DNA of 64,000 nt, from the NCBI GenBank assembly GCA_937992195.1, contig CALKKV010000018.1, positions 1-64,000 on the forward strand. The letters are read 5' to 3'. The notes beneath the pieces were generated by a model that ran no database searches, was not told the origin of the DNA, and was given only the letters and a program-made list of their open reading frames with translations. Of the stretch, positions 51,385 to 62,539 are shown in pieces. Position 1 is the first letter of the stretch. Each line of letters opens with the position of its first letter. Made by a program: the position numbers and the translations under genes. Origin of the DNA: an uncultured Gammaproteobacteria bacterium (lineage in GTDB: Bacteria; Pseudomonadota; Gammaproteobacteria; Arenicellales; Poriferihabitantaceae).

Positions 51385-52260
51385 ATGATTAAAGGCAGTC
51401 TGGTTGCGCTGATCACCCCGATGTTTGACGACGGAAGCGTGGATTTTGACGGTCTTAAAAAACTCGTGGATTTCCATGTGGAAGCTAAGACGGACGCGAT
51501 CATTTCGGTTGGGACATCCGGTGAGTCCGCTACGCTGGATATTCCCGAGCAGATCGATGTTATTCGTAAAACCAAGGAGTTTGCCGCAGGGAGGATTCCA
51601 ATTATTGCTGGCACAGGTGGAAATTCTACCAGCGAGGCGATGGAGTTAACTGAAAAAGCCGCTGCACTAGGCGTTGAAGCCTGCCTCTTGGTGGTGCCTT
51701 ATTACAACAAGCCTACCCAGGAAGGGCTTTATCAGCATTTTAAGTATATCGCTGAGCGTGTGGATATTCCGCAAATTCTCTACAACGTTCCCGGAAGAAC
51801 CGCTCTGGATATGCACAACGATACTGTGGTGCGGCTCTCCGAAGTCGACAATATTGTTGGAATCAAAGACGCCACCGCCGACGTACCGCGCGTCAAGGAT
51901 TTTTTAGCGCGCTGTGGCAACGACTTTGTACTCTATTCCGGTGATGATGCCACCACGTTGGATTTTATCAAGATGGGTGGGCATGGCTGTATCTCGGTCA
52001 CTGCCAATGTAGCGCCTGCGAAGATGCATCAAATGTGTGTTGCAGCACTCGAGGGAAATATGGAACTGGCTGAAAAGCTAAACGACGAGCTGGATGGTCT
52101 ACATAAAGAATTGTTTGCCGAGTCCAATCCTATACCAGCCAAATGGGCGGTTGAGAAACTCGGGTTAATCTCTGGGGGCATTCGGCTGCCGCTGACCCCT
52201 TTTTCTGCGCCACTACATGGACAACTAGAGCAGGCAATGCAACGGGCAGGAGTTCTCTAG
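51385..52260 (+). CDS. dapA: 4-hydroxy-tetrahydrodipicolinate synthase
   Basis: First committed step of lysine and diaminopimelate synthesis, from pyruvate and aspartate semialdehyde. The 291-residue TIM barrel has GTSGESATL, the catalytic Tyr133 (LYNVPGRTALDM) and the Schiff-base lysine Lys161 (GIKDATAD). Normal length. ATG at 51385 with an AGGAA site. It is followed by a 98-base gap with a dyad before purL. Confidence 0.97.
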   Translation: MIKGSLVALITPMFDDGSVDFDGLKKLVDFHVEAKTDAIISVGTSGESATLDIPEQIDVIRKTKEFAAGRIPIIAGTGGNSTSEAMELTEKAAALGVEACLLVVPYYNKPTQEGLYQHFKYIAERVDIPQILYNVPGRTALDMHNDTVVRLSEVDNIVGIKDATADVPRVKDFLARCGNDFVLYSGDDATTLDFIKMGGHGCISVTANVAPAKMHQMCVAALEGNMELAEKLNDELDGLHKELFAESNPIPAKWAVEKLGLISGGIRLPLTPFSAPLHGQLEQAMQRAGVL

Positions 52261-52283
52261 GCTTTGGTATGTGCCTCAAGCGG

Positions 52284-52298
52284 TGAAACGACGTTTCA
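52284..52298. promoter_or_regulatory. Perfect dyad upstream of purL
   Basis: TGAAACG-A-CGTTTCA, seven-base arms around a single base, lies 60 bases before the purL start. It resembles a PurR-type palindrome but the spacing does not match the known 16-bp consensus, so it is listed as a possible operator only. Confidence 0.4.
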
Positions 52299-52358
52299 AT
52301 TGCCTGGACTAACTGCCGACCGAATGAAAAGGTGCCCAATAAGGATGCCAATAAACCT

Positions 52359-55300
52359 ATGATGCTGCAAATCCCCGGCGCCATTGCGCTGTCAGATTTC
52401 CGAAAACAAAAAATCCTCGAAGAGATACAAGCAACCTTGTCTGGTTGCATTGCCATCGAAGCGCAATTTATCCATTTTGTGGACCTCGCCGACGAGTCGC
52501 AGCTGTCCAGTAAACAACGGTTAAAACTGGAGAGCTTGCTCGATTATGGCCATGGTGTTGGTCAACCAACGAAGAAAACAAATGGGACGGTTGTCGAGCG
52601 CGTTAGCGTTCCTCGTATCGGCACAATATCTCCTTGGGCAACCAAGGCAACGGATATTGCCAAGCATTGTGGATTGGATCTGATTCGCAGAGTTGAACGC
52701 GGCATACACTGGACAATATTTTTTGAGGGTGAAAATGCGTTGATCGATGCCAAAATGGATAGCATCTTCAGTGGCATTATCTTTGACCCCATGGTGGAAA
52801 GCTGTTTGCAGCAACCTGATGAGGCCATCGGTTTGTTTTCAGAAGCGGATCCCGCGCCGCTATCTACCGTTGATATTTTAAATGGCGGAATGGCGGCGTT
52901 GGATGCCGCCGATATGGAGTATGGGTTTGCCCTCAGCGCTCCGGAAAAAGACTATCTTGTAGAGCAGTTCACAGCGCTCGGGCGTAATCCTACGGATGTG
53001 GAATTAATGATGTTTGCGCAAGTGAATTCCGAGCACTGTCGACACAAGATTTTTAATGCTGACTGGGTGGTAGACGGCGAAGCCAAGGAGAGATCTTTGT
53101 TTGGCATGATTCGCACAACCCATCAGAAAAACAGCGGTGGCACATTGGTGGCTTACAACGATAACGCCGCGATTTTGGCAGGATCTGAAGCGAGTCGATG
53201 GCAGGTTGATCAAGAAGATCGGGCGTTTAAATACGTTGATGAGCCAGTGCATATTGCAATCAAAGTGGAAACCCACAATCACCCCACGGCAATTTCACCA
53301 TTTCCAGGCGCATCAACAGGATCTGGAGGAGAGATTCGAGATGAGGGAGCTACTGGTCGTGGTGGGAAGCCGAAAGCCGGTCTCGCAGGATTCAGTGTCT
53401 CCCATTTGCGTTTGCCAAACAAAAGCAAGCCCTGGGAGGCTGATCAAATTGGTCCGGGACGCATAGCCAACCCACTACAAATTATGTTGCAAGGTCCGGT
53501 TGGAGCAGCGGCGTTTAACAATGAGTTTGGGCGACCGAATATCACAGGCTATTTTCGCACCTTCGAAATAGAGAGTGAGCTGCCAACCAAAAGATATGGA
53601 TATCACAAACCGATTATGTTGGCCGGCGGTTTAGGCAATGTCAGGCCGCACCATGTCAATAAAGATCGCATTCCTTCGGGTACGCCTATTATTGTTCTTG
53701 GCGGGCCTACCATGTTGATTGGTCTCGGAGGCGGAGCGGCATCAAGTGTCGCCTCAGGGAGCAGTAGTGAAAGTCTCGATTTTGCTTCTGTGCAACGGGG
53801 TAACCCAGAAATGCAACGGCGTTGTCAGGAAGTCATTGATAGCTGTGTGGCGATGGGTGAACGGAATCCCGTGGTGTCGATTCATGATGTTGGTGCAGGT
53901 GGTATTTGCAATGCCTTACCTGAGCTTGTGCATGATGCGGGAAAGGGTGGCCAGTTTGAGCTGCGAAATGTGCTCAATGATGAACCCGGCATGTCGCCGA
54001 TGCAGATCTGGTGTAATGAATCGCAAGAACGCTATGTGCTTGCCATTAACCAGGAGAGGCTTGAAACCTTCAGGTCAATTTGCGCGCGTGAACGATGTTT
54101 GTTTGCGATCGTTGGGTACGCCACGGATGACCAGGAGTTGAAGCTGACAGACTCGCATTTTGCGGGGGCGGATAAAGTAGTAGAGCCAATTGATCTATCA
54201 ATGGATTTGCTGTTTGGTCTTCCGCCTAAAATGCAGCGCGATGTAACCACTGCTTCAATTGATCTGCCTGATTTATCGCTGCAAGAGTATGACCCGGTGG
54301 AAGCAGTGAAAAGAGTACTTTCATTTCCTGCAGTGGCGGACAAAACATTTTTGGTCACAATTGGTGATCGCAGCGTCACGGGTTTAATTGCCAGGGATCA
54401 GATGGTTGGACCGTGGCAGGTGCCGGTAGCAGATGTGGCGGTAACCAATAGCGGCTACCAAGGTGATAGTGGTGAAGCAATGGCAGTGGGTGAACGTACG
54501 CCACTGGCGCTGCTCAACGCGCCAGCTAGCGGTCGTATGGCGATAGGGGAAGCACTAACTAATATTGCTGCGGCAATGATTACGGATTTATCTGCGGTGA
54601 GACTGTCGGCGAATTGGATGGTTGCGGCGGGTCAACCAGGACATGATGCGGACCTGTACAGAACGGTGGAAGCGGTTGCGATGGACCTGTGTCCTGCTTT
54701 GGGTATCGCTATTCCGGTTGGTAAGGATTCCATGTCCATGGCAACACAATGGCAAGATGATCTGGGCCGAGACAAGAGTGTGGTGTCTCCACTGTCGTTA
54801 ATCGTCACCGCGTTTGCACCGGTGGTAGACACGAGGAAAACGTTAACCCCACAAATTCGCACTGATCTAGGAGAAAGTGAGCTTTGGTGTATTGATTTGG
54901 GTGAAGCTCAGAATCGGCTGGGAGGTTCCGTTCTTTGTCAGGTCTACAGCATGATGGGGAAGCAAACACCCGATGTCAATGCAAAACTACTGAAAGGTTT
55001 TATGCATGCTGTGGGTGAATTAAATCAGAAAGGACTGCTACTGGCATACCACGACCGTTCCGATGGCGGCCTTGCAGCAACGTTAGCGGAGATGGCGTTT
55101 GCAGGACGAGTTGGTCTTGATATCGATATTTCAGGGATGGGCGACGATGCGATATCTGTTTTATTCAACGAAGAGCTAGGTGCGGTATTACAGGTTCGGA
55201 AGACAGACCGAAGTCAGGTCGAGACGATTCTCTCAAAGACGGGGCTGATATCTGTAGCGCATCGGATTGGAACCAACACCGAAAACGATCAGATAACGAT

Positions 55301-56288
55301 ACGACATAATGATCAAGAGATCATAGACTTACCCCGCGTGGTATTGCATCAACAGTGGTCTGAAGTCACCTGGCAGATGCAGAGATTACGTGATAATCCG
55401 CAATGTGCAGAACAAGAGTATCGTCGAATCGAAGATATTAGAGATCCGGGGATTCATCCAAAGCTCAATTTTGATCCAGATGAAAACACAGCGGCTGCCT
55501 ATCTGTCAGTTGCTTGCCGCCCGAAAATTGCAATTCTAAGAGAGCAGGGTGTGAACGGTCAGCTTGAGATGGCTGCAGCATTTGACCGAGTTGGTTTTGA
55601 GGCGATTGATGTCACCATGAGTGACCTCGCGGCAGGTGGTGATCTGAATGATTTCGTGGGCTTTGCGGCATGTGGCGGCTTCTCTTTTGGCGATGTGCTT
55701 GGCGCTGGAGAAGGTTGGGCAAAGTCGATCTTGTTTAATGCCCAACTGCGCGATACTTTTGAACGCTTTTTTCACCGGGACGATACCTTTGCGCTTGGTG
55801 TATGTAATGGCTGTCAAATGATGTCCACGATAAAGCCTTTGATTCCTGGCGCGGAGCAGTGGCCAAAGTTTGTAAGAAATCAATCCGAGCAATATGAAGC
55901 GCGTTTCGTGACAGTCGAGATTGAATCAGAGAAGTCAATTCTTATGCGCGGGATGAAGGGCTCTTCATTTGCAGTATCGACCGCCCATGGAGAAGGTCGT
56001 GCCTGGTTTGCAAAGGATGATCAGCTCGCAACCCTGCAGAACACCGATCAGATCGCAATGCGTTATGTCGATAATTATCACAGGGTGACACAACAGTATC
56101 CGTTCAACCCCAATGGTTCACCAGATGGAGTAACAGGCTTTACCAATTTAGACGGGCGCTTTACTATTATGATGCCGCATCCTGAGAGAGTGGCGAGAAC
56201 AGTATCTAATTCCTGGCATCCAGACGAATGGCAAGACGATAGCCCCTGGATGCGACTATTTCAAAATGCCCGCCGCTGGGTGGGATAA
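52359..56288 (+). CDS. purL: Phosphoribosylformylglycinamidine synthase
   Basis: Fourth step of de novo purine synthesis, single-chain large form. The roughly 1309-residue protein has the N-terminal PurS-like part, the linker, two AIRS-type halves (with [39 protein letters not shown], and [15 protein letters not shown] in the second) and a C-terminal class I glutaminase domain with the catalytic Cys in LGVCNGCQM and the [12 protein letters not shown] segment. The open frame begins with GTG at 52332, but ATG at 52359 starts the sequence that aligns with known PurL N-termini and is preferred. Confidence 0.96.
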   Translation: MMLQIPGAIALSDFRKQKILEEIQATLSGCIAIEAQFIHFVDLADESQLSSKQRLKLESLLDYGHGVGQPTKKTNGTVVERVSVPRIGTISPWATKATDIAKHCGLDLIRRVERGIHWTIFFEGENALIDAKMDSIFSGIIFDPMVESCLQQPDEAIGLFSEADPAPLSTVDILNGGMAALDAADMEYGFALSAPEKDYLVEQFTALGRNPTDVELMMFAQVNSEHCRHKIFNADWVVDGEAKERSLFGMIRTTHQKNSGGTLVAYNDNAAILAGSEASRWQVDQEDRAFKYVDEPVHIAIKVETHNHPTAISPFPGASTGSGGEIRDEGATGRGGKPKAGLAGFSVSHLRLPNKSKPWEADQIGPGRIANPLQIMLQGPVGAAAFNNEFGRPNITGYFRTFEIESELPTKRYGYHKPIMLAGGLGNVRPHHVNKDRIPSGTPIIVLGGPTMLIGLGGGAASSVASGSSSESLDFASVQRGNPEMQRRCQEVIDSCVAMGERNPVVSIHDVGAGGICNALPELVHDAGKGGQFELRNVLNDEPGMSPMQIWCNESQERYVLAINQERLETFRSICARERCLFAIVGYATDDQELKLTDSHFAGADKVVEPIDLSMDLLFGLPPKMQRDVTTASIDLPDLSLQEYDPVEAVKRVLSFPAVADKTFLVTIGDRSVTGLIARDQMVGPWQVPVADVAVTNSGYQGDSGEAMAVGERTPLALLNAPASGRMAIGEALTNIAAAMITDLSAVRLSANWMVAAGQPGHDADLYRTVEAVAMDLCPALGIAIPVGKDSMSMATQWQDDLGRDKSVVSPLSLIVTAFAPVVDTRKTLTPQIRTDLGESELWCIDLGEAQNRLGGSVLCQVYSMMGKQTPDVNAKLLKGFMHAVGELNQKGLLLAYHDRSDGGLAATLAEMAFAGRVGLDIDISGMGDDAISVLFNEELGAVLQVRKTDRSQVETILSKTGLISVAHRIGTNTENDQITIRHNDQEIIDLPRVVLHQQWSEVTWQMQRLRDNPQCAEQEYRRIEDIRDPGIHPKLNFDPDENTAAAYLSVACRPKIAILREQGVNGQLEMAAAFDRVGFEAIDVTMSDLAAGGDLNDFVGFAACGGFSFGDVLGAGEGWAKSILFNAQLRDTFERFFHRDDTFALGVCNGCQMMSTIKPLIPGAEQWPKFVRNQSEQYEARFVTVEIESEKSILMRGMKGSSFAVSTAHGEGRAWFAKDDQLATLQNTDQIAMRYVDNYHRVTQQYPFNPNGSPDGVTGFTNLDGRFTIMMPHPERVARTVSNSWHPDEWQDDSPWMRLFQNARRWVG

Positions 56289-56300
56289 TTTAAGAGAAAC

Positions 56301-56735
56301 ATGGCACGATCTACTTTTACTCCTGGCAGTTTTCTAATCAGATTATTGCTGTCAGCATTGCTGGTATTGATTACCTATAACCCAATTGACCCTTGGTCGT
56401 TTTACTATTGGGCACTTAAACCGCTACTCGAGCACCCGGGGGATTTCACCATCTTAAAGGGAATAGCCTCGTTGGCTTTGTTGATCGCCTGGGGCGTTTT
56501 CCTGGGGGCTGCTTATAAAGCCATGGGTATGATTGGAACAGTTTTGCTTTCGGGCTTGTTTGGTCTGAGTATCTGGTGGTTGATAGATGTTGGGCTGGTT
56601 TCGTTGAATAAGCCGGACACGCTAACCTGGTTGATTCTACTTGCGCTAATCATTGTCTTGGCTGTCGGTGTTTCTTGGTCACACCTGCGCAGAAGGTTAA
56701 CAGGGCAGGTAGATGTCGATGATACCGACGTATAA
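56301..56735 (+). CDS. Membrane protein of the DUF6524 type
   Basis: A 144-residue inner-membrane protein with about four transmembrane helices (about 10-28, 50-70, 77-97, 105-125) and an acidic tail. The start FTPGSFLIRLLLSALLV and NPWSFYYW-like stretch resemble DUF6524 proteins, whose role is not known. It follows purL by 12 bases, perhaps by read-through. Confidence 0.7.
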   Translation: MARSTFTPGSFLIRLLLSALLVLITYNPIDPWSFYYWALKPLLEHPGDFTILKGIASLALLIAWGVFLGAAYKAMGMIGTVLLSGLFGLSIWWLIDVGLVSLNKPDTLTWLILLALIIVLAVGVSWSHLRRRLTGQVDVDDTDV

Positions 56736-56823
56736 CATTACCATTGACTAACTCGGGCTGGCTGACCTGCGTCCCTGCGGTTTTGCAAGTTGTTGACGGT
56801 TTGACTTCAGGCAGGGTTAGCGC

Positions 56824-57954
56824 CTATTCAAATGGCAACTTTTCAACAGTTTTTTCTGAAAGAAACTGCCAGCCCTTTTCGGTTTCTGTCATTTCTATGG
56901 ATTTAATAACTCGGTCTCTGTAGCTTTTAGACGTATATCGCTGGGTAAATCTTATTTCGGTAATATCGCCTTCAACACGAAACACTTCAGCATTTGAAAC
57001 AATGATCCGGATGTCTTCGTTCTGCAACCGTTTCCTTCGCTGCTGTTCCCAGGTACTTCTGGTCAGGTTTTTGTTTGCCGGGGTGAATTCATCGGCATAG
57101 TACGAGAGGTAATCCTCCGTTTGATTGTTCGACCAGGCTGTTGCCCAGGCGATGATAATTTCATCTTCGTTGATCGCCAACTCTTGCTCCGTGGTCACAA
57201 TTTCTTGCGCGGCCTTACCTTGTGAGGTGCTGTCGCTAGCGGAAAGAGCGGCTTCACTTGCTGTCACAACCTGTGTCTGCGCTGTTGTCGCGCTGGAATC
57301 AGTGTCTTCATTTGACGCAACATTATCAAAAATCGAACCGCTGCTTTTTGTGGTGTTGGAGTTATCAGAAGAAACGACAGCGGTTTGTATTTCTTGAAGG
57401 TCAACCGTGGGAACTGTCGGCGTTTCCACAGCTTTTGGTCGTTGAGTAGACGGGGTGGATGTAGGGGCAATGGTGTTATTAGTGGCGGCTAATTCAGCAC
57501 TTTCACTGGAATCACCAAGGGATTCCTCAGGCTCAGCTTCGCTAAAAATACTTCCGGAGGTTTTTGCGTTATCAGAGGGTCTCTCGGTTTGCGCAGCGAT
57601 TCCCTCTGGCGCTTGTGAAGTCGATTCTTCTGTCTCGACGTTGCCAAGTATTTCGTTTGCTATGTTCGTTTTGAGAACGTTGGTTAACGAAATATCATCT
57701 TCGGTGTTTACAATTGCGGCGACCAAGTCAGTCGGAATGGTAATCAGATCAAAATTAAAGTTTTGAGCGCGGGCGGTTCCACAGCAAGAAATCGCGATAG
57801 AAAGTACAAAGAGAATAACCTGCAGGCAAATTAGTTGTTTTTCGAAAATAGCTTTCGGTGCCCTGGATAGATAACGAATTTTAATACGCGTTATCCCTGG
57901 CGTTATCCTAAGGACAGACAATGGCCTGGTTAATGTTTGGCAAAATAGCGCCAA
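56824..57954 (-). CDS. Exported protein with Ser/Thr-rich repeats and a C-terminal SnoaL/Cds6-like domain
   Basis: A 376-residue protein of unknown function. After about 35 basic residues comes a hydrophobic signal-like segment (about 39-56) with a probable cleavage after ARA at 63. Residues 100-260 are low complexity, rich in Ser, Thr, Ala and Glu, and contain the word SGSIF twice (133-137 and 205-209). The end (262-376) has the pattern IIIAWATAWSNNQTEDYLSYYADEF typical of the SnoaL-like fold found after L,D-transpeptidases and in Cds6. Start TTG at 57954 has a GGAG site eight bases before it; no ATG is available in frame before the signal segment. Confidence 0.65.
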   Translation of the reverse strand: MALFCQTLTRPLSVLRITPGITRIKIRYLSRAPKAIFEKQLICLQVILFVLSIAISCCGTARAQNFNFDLITIPTDLVAAIVNTEDDISLTNVLKTNIANEILGNVETEESTSQAPEGIAAQTERPSDNAKTSGSIFSEAEPEESLGDSSESAELAATNNTIAPTSTPSTQRPKAVETPTVPTVDLQEIQTAVVSSDNSNTTKSSGSIFDNVASNEDTDSSATTAQTQVVTASEAALSASDSTSQGKAAQEIVTTEQELAINEDEIIIAWATAWSNNQTEDYLSYYADEFTPANKNLTRSTWEQQRRKRLQNEDIRIIVSNAEVFRVEGDITEIRFTQRYTSKSYRDRVIKSIEMTETEKGWQFLSEKTVEKLPFE

Positions 57955-58112
57955 TTTCTAATCTCCGGTCTCGCAAAATTTGCGTTTCTAATGCTCTAAA
58001 TCACCAGCTCGAAAACGGGAAAAAGCGATAACCTGAAATCAGGAACGGCTGCTGCGGATTATCTCGAATCGAGCACATCAACCCTTCAAAATATACACAA
58101 CAAGAAGTTGAA

Positions 58113-59768
58113 CTACATGTTGGCGTAGTTCGGACCTCCTGTTCCCTCTGGTGTGACCCATGTGATATTTTTTGTGGGGTCTTTTATGTCACAAGTTTTG
58201 CAGTGTACACAATTCTGCGCATTAATGCGAAGCTCAGGAGCCTCTTCTTTATTCACATATTCATAAACCCCAGCAGGGCAAAACCGCTCCTCCGGACCGC
58301 CGAATTTCTTGAAATTAACTGCAACCGCACGCGAGGCTTCTCCCAGTTGTAAGTGCACAGGTTGGTCTTCCTCGTGGTTGGTGCTCGACAGATAGACCGA
58401 CGAGGTTTTGTCGAAGCTGAGTTTGCCGTCTGGCTTGGGATACTGTATCGGTTTGCACTCAGCAATAGGTTTCAACGCCTCATGATCAGGTTTGGGATCA
58501 GATAACTTGATAGGAAGTTTTCCTGCAAACAGATTTTGATCGATGTAGTTGAACGCACCACCAATCCAGGTACCGAATTTGTGGATCGCTGCGCCAAAAT
58601 TGCGCGATCGATACAATTCATCGTAGAGCCAGGAGTTTTTGAAATGGGCTTCGTAGTCAGCAAGCTTGCCGTCGCCGGTAACAACGCTAAATACGGTTTC
58701 TGCCGCTAGCATTCCAGATTTCATCGCAGTGTGGGAACCCTTGATTTTCGAGAAATTGAGAGTTCCGGCATCGCATCCGATTAGCAGCCCGCCGGGCAGC
58801 ACCATTTTAGGCAATGCGTTAAGGCCACCCTTGGTGATTGCTCTGGCACCGTAGGAAATTCTCTCACCGCCTTCGAGATACTGACTGATCTTGGGGTGGT
58901 GTTTAAAACGCTGTAGCTCGTCGAACGGACTGACATGGGGGTTGGAGTAAGACAAATCGGTAATCATTCCCATGGAGACCAGATTGTCGTCCAAATGGTA
59001 GAGAAACGAGCCACCAGTGGAGCCAGATTCGCTATGTGGCCATCCCGCACCATGCACGACGAGTCCAGGTTTATGCTTTTCAGGGGCAATCTTCCATAGT
59101 TCTTTAATGCCGATTCCATAGTGCTGGGTTTCGCTGTCTGCGTCCAGATTCAGTTTCTCGATAAGCTGCTTTCCGAGATGTCCGCGACAACCTTCGGCAA
59201 ACAATGTCACTTTGGCGTGTAGCTCCATTCCAGGCTCATAGGAGCCTTTTGCCTCACCATCTTTACCTCGTCCCATCTCGCCCGTCGCCACACCTTTGAT
59301 CGTGCCATCGTCGTTGAACAAAACTTCCGACGCGGGAAACCCGGGAAAAATTTCAACTCCGAGTGCTTCAGCCTGCTCACCCAACCACCGGCAAACTTCG
59401 CCAAGGCTGACAATGTAGTTGCCACCATTACGCATGGGTTTGGGGTGAGTCCAATGGGGCATGCTCATCGCGCTCTTGGCGTCTTTGAACATGAACAGCT
59501 GATCTTCAGTGACCGGCGTGTTCAATGGTGCGCCCATTTCTTTCCAATCCGGGAATAGTTCTTCCATTGCTCTAGGTTCAAATACTGCACCAGACAAAAT
59601 ATGGGCGCCAACTTCTGATGCTTTTTCAAGCACGACCACGGCAAGCTCTTTTTCTTCCTTTTGAGCGAGTTGCATTAATCGGCAGGCGGCGGATAAACCA
59701 GCAGGGCCGCCGCCAATGATGACCACATCTACTTCCATGGATTCGCGTTCAATTTGTTCGGTAGACAT
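58113..59768 (-). CDS. Electron transfer flavoprotein-ubiquinone oxidoreductase
   Basis: Passes electrons from ETF to the ubiquinone pool at the inner membrane, linking fatty acid and sarcosine-type dehydrogenations to respiration. The 551-residue protein has the FAD motif VVIIGGGPAGLSAACR (about 15-30), the central ubiquinone-binding region with YHLDDNLVSMGMITDLSY, and the C-terminal 4Fe-4S cluster with NCVHCKTCDIKDP. The open frame extends upstream to 59972, but ATG at 59768 begins the sequence at its normal N-terminus. It is divergent from the aminotransferase at 59904. Confidence 0.96.
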   Translation of the reverse strand: MSTEQIERESMEVDVVIIGGGPAGLSAACRLMQLAQKEEKELAVVVLEKASEVGAHILSGAVFEPRAMEELFPDWKEMGAPLNTPVTEDQLFMFKDAKSAMSMPHWTHPKPMRNGGNYIVSLGEVCRWLGEQAEALGVEIFPGFPASEVLFNDDGTIKGVATGEMGRGKDGEAKGSYEPGMELHAKVTLFAEGCRGHLGKQLIEKLNLDADSETQHYGIGIKELWKIAPEKHKPGLVVHGAGWPHSESGSTGGSFLYHLDDNLVSMGMITDLSYSNPHVSPFDELQRFKHHPKISQYLEGGERISYGARAITKGGLNALPKMVLPGGLLIGCDAGTLNFSKIKGSHTAMKSGMLAAETVFSVVTGDGKLADYEAHFKNSWLYDELYRSRNFGAAIHKFGTWIGGAFNYIDQNLFAGKLPIKLSDPKPDHEALKPIAECKPIQYPKPDGKLSFDKTSSVYLSSTNHEEDQPVHLQLGEASRAVAVNFKKFGGPEERFCPAGVYEYVNKEEAPELRINAQNCVHCKTCDIKDPTKNITWVTPEGTGGPNYANM

Positions 59769-59903
59769 AATTTGAGATTGAATGAGTTGGTTTAACGGTT
59801 GGCGGACAAGATAAGTGATTTTGCCCCATCTAATGGTGATATTTTGCGCTCCCAGCCGGTAAAATGCCAATTCGAAAAGCGACCCTAAATAACTAGATAT
59901 AGC

Positions 59904-61175
59904 ATGAAAGCGCCAGCAAACCGTAATCAGGATCTCGTCGTTACAACGCAGAATGTGCAGCGAGCGCATCACGATGAAGTGATGACACCAAACTATGCGC
60001 CAATGGAGATGATTCCTGAACGCGGGGAAGGCGCGTTGCTATGGGATACCGATGGCAACGAATATCTGGATTTTGCTGCTGGAATAGCCGTCAGCGCTCT
60101 TGGGCATGCGCACCCGGCCCTATGTAAGGTCTTGAGTGATCAAGCCAATAAGTTTTGGCATGTGAGTAACTTGTTTACCAATAAGCCTGCAATTGAGCTG
60201 GCGCAAAAACTTTGTCGGCACACCTTTGCGGAGCGTGTTTTCTTTGCCAATTCTGGTGCAGAGGCAAATGAAGCCGCATTCAAATTAGCCAGGCGATATG
60301 CGCACGACAACTATAGTGCAGAGAAATCCGAAATTATTGCTTTTGAAAATGGTTTCCACGGTCGTACTTTTTTTACTGTTTCGGTGGGTGGGCAGGCGAA
60401 ATATAGCGACGGCTTTGGCCCGAAACCCGGGGATATAACGCACCTGCCATTTAATGATGTCGAGGCGCTAAAGTCACAGATCTCAGACAAAACTTGTGCC
60501 GTGGTTTTAGAACCTGTCCAAGGAGAGGGCGGGGTGAATCCTGCAAACGCAACGTTTCTTTCAGAAGCCAGGGAGCTGTGCAATCAGCACGATGCACTGC
60601 TGATTTTTGATGAGGTGCAAACAGGGGTTGGTAGAACCGGTCAGCTTTACACCTATCAGCATTTTGACGTCACCCCGGATATTCTGAGTTCGGCCAAGGG
60701 GTTAGGCGGCGGTTTCCCGATTGGCGCTATGCTCACAACGAAGCGAATTGCCGATTCCCTCGCAGTTGGCACGCATGGCAGCACCTTTGGTGGAAACCCA
60801 ATTGGCTGCGCTGTCGCCGGTACCTTGCTGGATATTGTATCAGCGCCCGAGTTTTTATCGGCAGTAGAAAGTAAGGGTACGGATTTTGTTGCGGCGCTCT
60901 CAAAACTAAATCAAAAATTTGATGTGTTTTCTGAGGTGCGAGGATTAGGTTTGTTGATCGGTTGCGAGCTGCAAGGGCCGCTTAAAGACAGAGCCGGGGA
61001 TGTTGTTCAAGCTTGCGCAAAGCACGGCGTGTTGATCCTGCAAGCCGGAAGCAATGTCATCAGGCTTGCACCCCCTCTCATTCTGTCGCAACAGCAGGTC
61101 GAGGAAGGAGTGCAAAGATTACAGCGTGCTATTGAGGGCTTGTTAGTAGAACCCCAGAAAGATGGTCGAGGTTAG
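59904..61175 (+). CDS. argD: Acetylornithine/succinyldiaminopimelate aminotransferase
   Basis: Class III PLP aminotransferase acting in arginine (or arginine catabolic) and lysine metabolism. The 423-residue protein has [52 protein letters not shown] and the PLP lysine Lys265 in [12 protein letters not shown]. The family usually starts near MTPNYAP; ATG at 59982 would give that shorter 397-residue form, and neither start has a strong Shine-Dalgarno. The gene stands alone, convergent with the gene at 61219. Distinguishing ArgD from AstC requires context. Confidence 0.9.
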   Translation: MKAPANRNQDLVVTTQNVQRAHHDEVMTPNYAPMEMIPERGEGALLWDTDGNEYLDFAAGIAVSALGHAHPALCKVLSDQANKFWHVSNLFTNKPAIELAQKLCRHTFAERVFFANSGAEANEAAFKLARRYAHDNYSAEKSEIIAFENGFHGRTFFTVSVGGQAKYSDGFGPKPGDITHLPFNDVEALKSQISDKTCAVVLEPVQGEGGVNPANATFLSEARELCNQHDALLIFDEVQTGVGRTGQLYTYQHFDVTPDILSSAKGLGGGFPIGAMLTTKRIADSLAVGTHGSTFGGNPIGCAVAGTLLDIVSAPEFLSAVESKGTDFVAALSKLNQKFDVFSEVRGLGLLIGCELQGPLKDRAGDVVQACAKHGVLILQAGSNVIRLAPPLILSQQQVEEGVQRLQRAIEGLLVEPQKDGRG

Positions 61176-61218
61176 CATTCATTCCTCGCATTCAATGAAT
61201 ACTTAGTGAGAATATAGA

Positions 61219-62067
61219 TCAAGAGGGGATTTCGTCCAAAGATACTTGAAGTTCATCTCCCCAGTTTTTAAGCGCGCCCCTAAAGCTATCTCCTAAAGCT
61301 TTCAGCAACAACCTGTTGAACTTGACAGTTGCATCAGTGGAAAGGAACATTTCGTATTTGATTAAGTCTCTTAGGCCGATATTTCTATGTGAATAAATAT
61401 ATGACGCAACAATTCTTTCTTTTAATGCTGAACGATCTCTTAGCATATTCGCGCTTACCGGGTCGCGAAACTGTTCTGGATTAATAACGTCTCCGATACT
61501 CTGCGAAGCTGCGGCCGCAGTTCGTGAGGCCATTGTCATTTCTGTTCGAAATTGAATTGCAAAATCGGTGGCATTGGAGAGTTTTTCGATATTGCTTGCA
61601 AAGCCGGCTCTTTGAAACTGGTCGAGTAAAACTTTTTGATCACGAGCGACAATTTCAGCTGCTTCAGGGGTGCTCGCTAGTTTTTCTTCTTGAGCAACCC
61701 TTTTGCCTAAATCTGATTGATACCATGCGAGTATCTCCTGGAGCTCGGATTCTTCCATTACTCCGAGTATAGATTTTGATGTTTCAAGAAGAATAGTAGA
61801 GGGCTTGATCGTATTCTTTGTGGCGTTATAAAAGGCGTCTTTTATATCTTGCGATACCTGTTGGTCATTCTCGAAAGTCTGGTCGAGACTGGCTTTGAAT
61901 TGTTTTGGATAAGCGCCAATCAACTCCGTCACGCCAGATAGTTTAAGCACTTCGACGACTGTTTCGGGGGTGGCTTTAGCGAAGGCATTATTTGTTGAAA
62001 GTACTAACAATAATGCTGCTAGTGCAAGTTTCGGAAGTTTTTTCAACATAAGGAAGGTTGATTGCAT
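61219..62067 (-). CDS. Exported protein, DUF2059-like
   Basis: A 282-residue protein with a signal peptide (cleavage after AFA near residue 30) and a helical DUF2059-type repeat region. The pattern VLKLSGVTELIGAYPKQFKASL and LQEILAWYQSDLGKRVAQEE matches that family, found in periplasmic proteins of unknown function. Starts at 62067 or at a second ATG at 62049 are both possible. It is divergent from the YnfA gene. Confidence 0.7.
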   Translation of the reverse strand: MQSTFLMLKKLPKLALAALLLVLSTNNAFAKATPETVVEVLKLSGVTELIGAYPKQFKASLDQTFENDQQVSQDIKDAFYNATKNTIKPSTILLETSKSILGVMEESELQEILAWYQSDLGKRVAQEEKLASTPEAAEIVARDQKVLLDQFQRAGFASNIEKLSNATDFAIQFRTEMTMASRTAAAASQSIGDVINPEQFRDPVSANMLRDRSALKERIVASYIYSHRNIGLRDLIKYEMFLSTDATVKFNRLLLKALGDSFRGALKNWGDELQVSLDEIPS

Positions 62068-62187
62068 AGTAGTATTCGGAATAGCGAACTAGGCTAAAAG
62101 ATGGAAAGCTTCATTATATCAAAGCTAATCGCGCAGGTGATGTTGGATTAAACAGTGATCGTCTCAGTAAAACAGGATAACGTATCG

Positions 62188-62523
62188 GTGGAAATAGTAA
62201 GAACTTTTGGGTTATTTATCGTAACGGCAGTAGCGGAGATCATAGGCTGTTATTTGCCATATTTATGGCTCAAACATCAGTATTCCCCGTGGTTGCTCTT
62301 CCCCGCGGCGGCCAGTTTGGCAGTTTTTGTCTGGTTGCTGACCTTGCATCCGCAGGCTTCTGGTCGGGTTTATGCGGCATACGGTAGCGTATATATTTGC
62401 GTCGCCATGTTTTGGCTGTGGCGTGTTGACGGCGTGCGACCAATGTGGAGTGACTTTATTGGCGTTGCTGTTTGCTTAGTGGGCGCCAGTATCATTATTT
62501 TTGGGTCTCGAGCTGCGGCATAA
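62188..62523 (+). CDS. YnfA family inner-membrane protein
   Basis: A 111-residue protein of the UPF0060/YnfA family, distantly related to SMR drug exporters, with four transmembrane helices. The start pattern [20 protein letters not shown] and [26 protein letters not shown] are signatures. GTG at 62188 gives the usual family length; the open frame has an earlier GTG at 62155 that would add 11 residues. Biological function is unsettled. Confidence 0.87.
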   Translation: MEIVRTFGLFIVTAVAEIIGCYLPYLWLKHQYSPWLLFPAAASLAVFVWLLTLHPQASGRVYAAYGSVYICVAMFWLWRVDGVRPMWSDFIGVAVCLVGASIIIFGSRAAA

Positions 62524-62539
62524 CTGATGACATTCTAGA

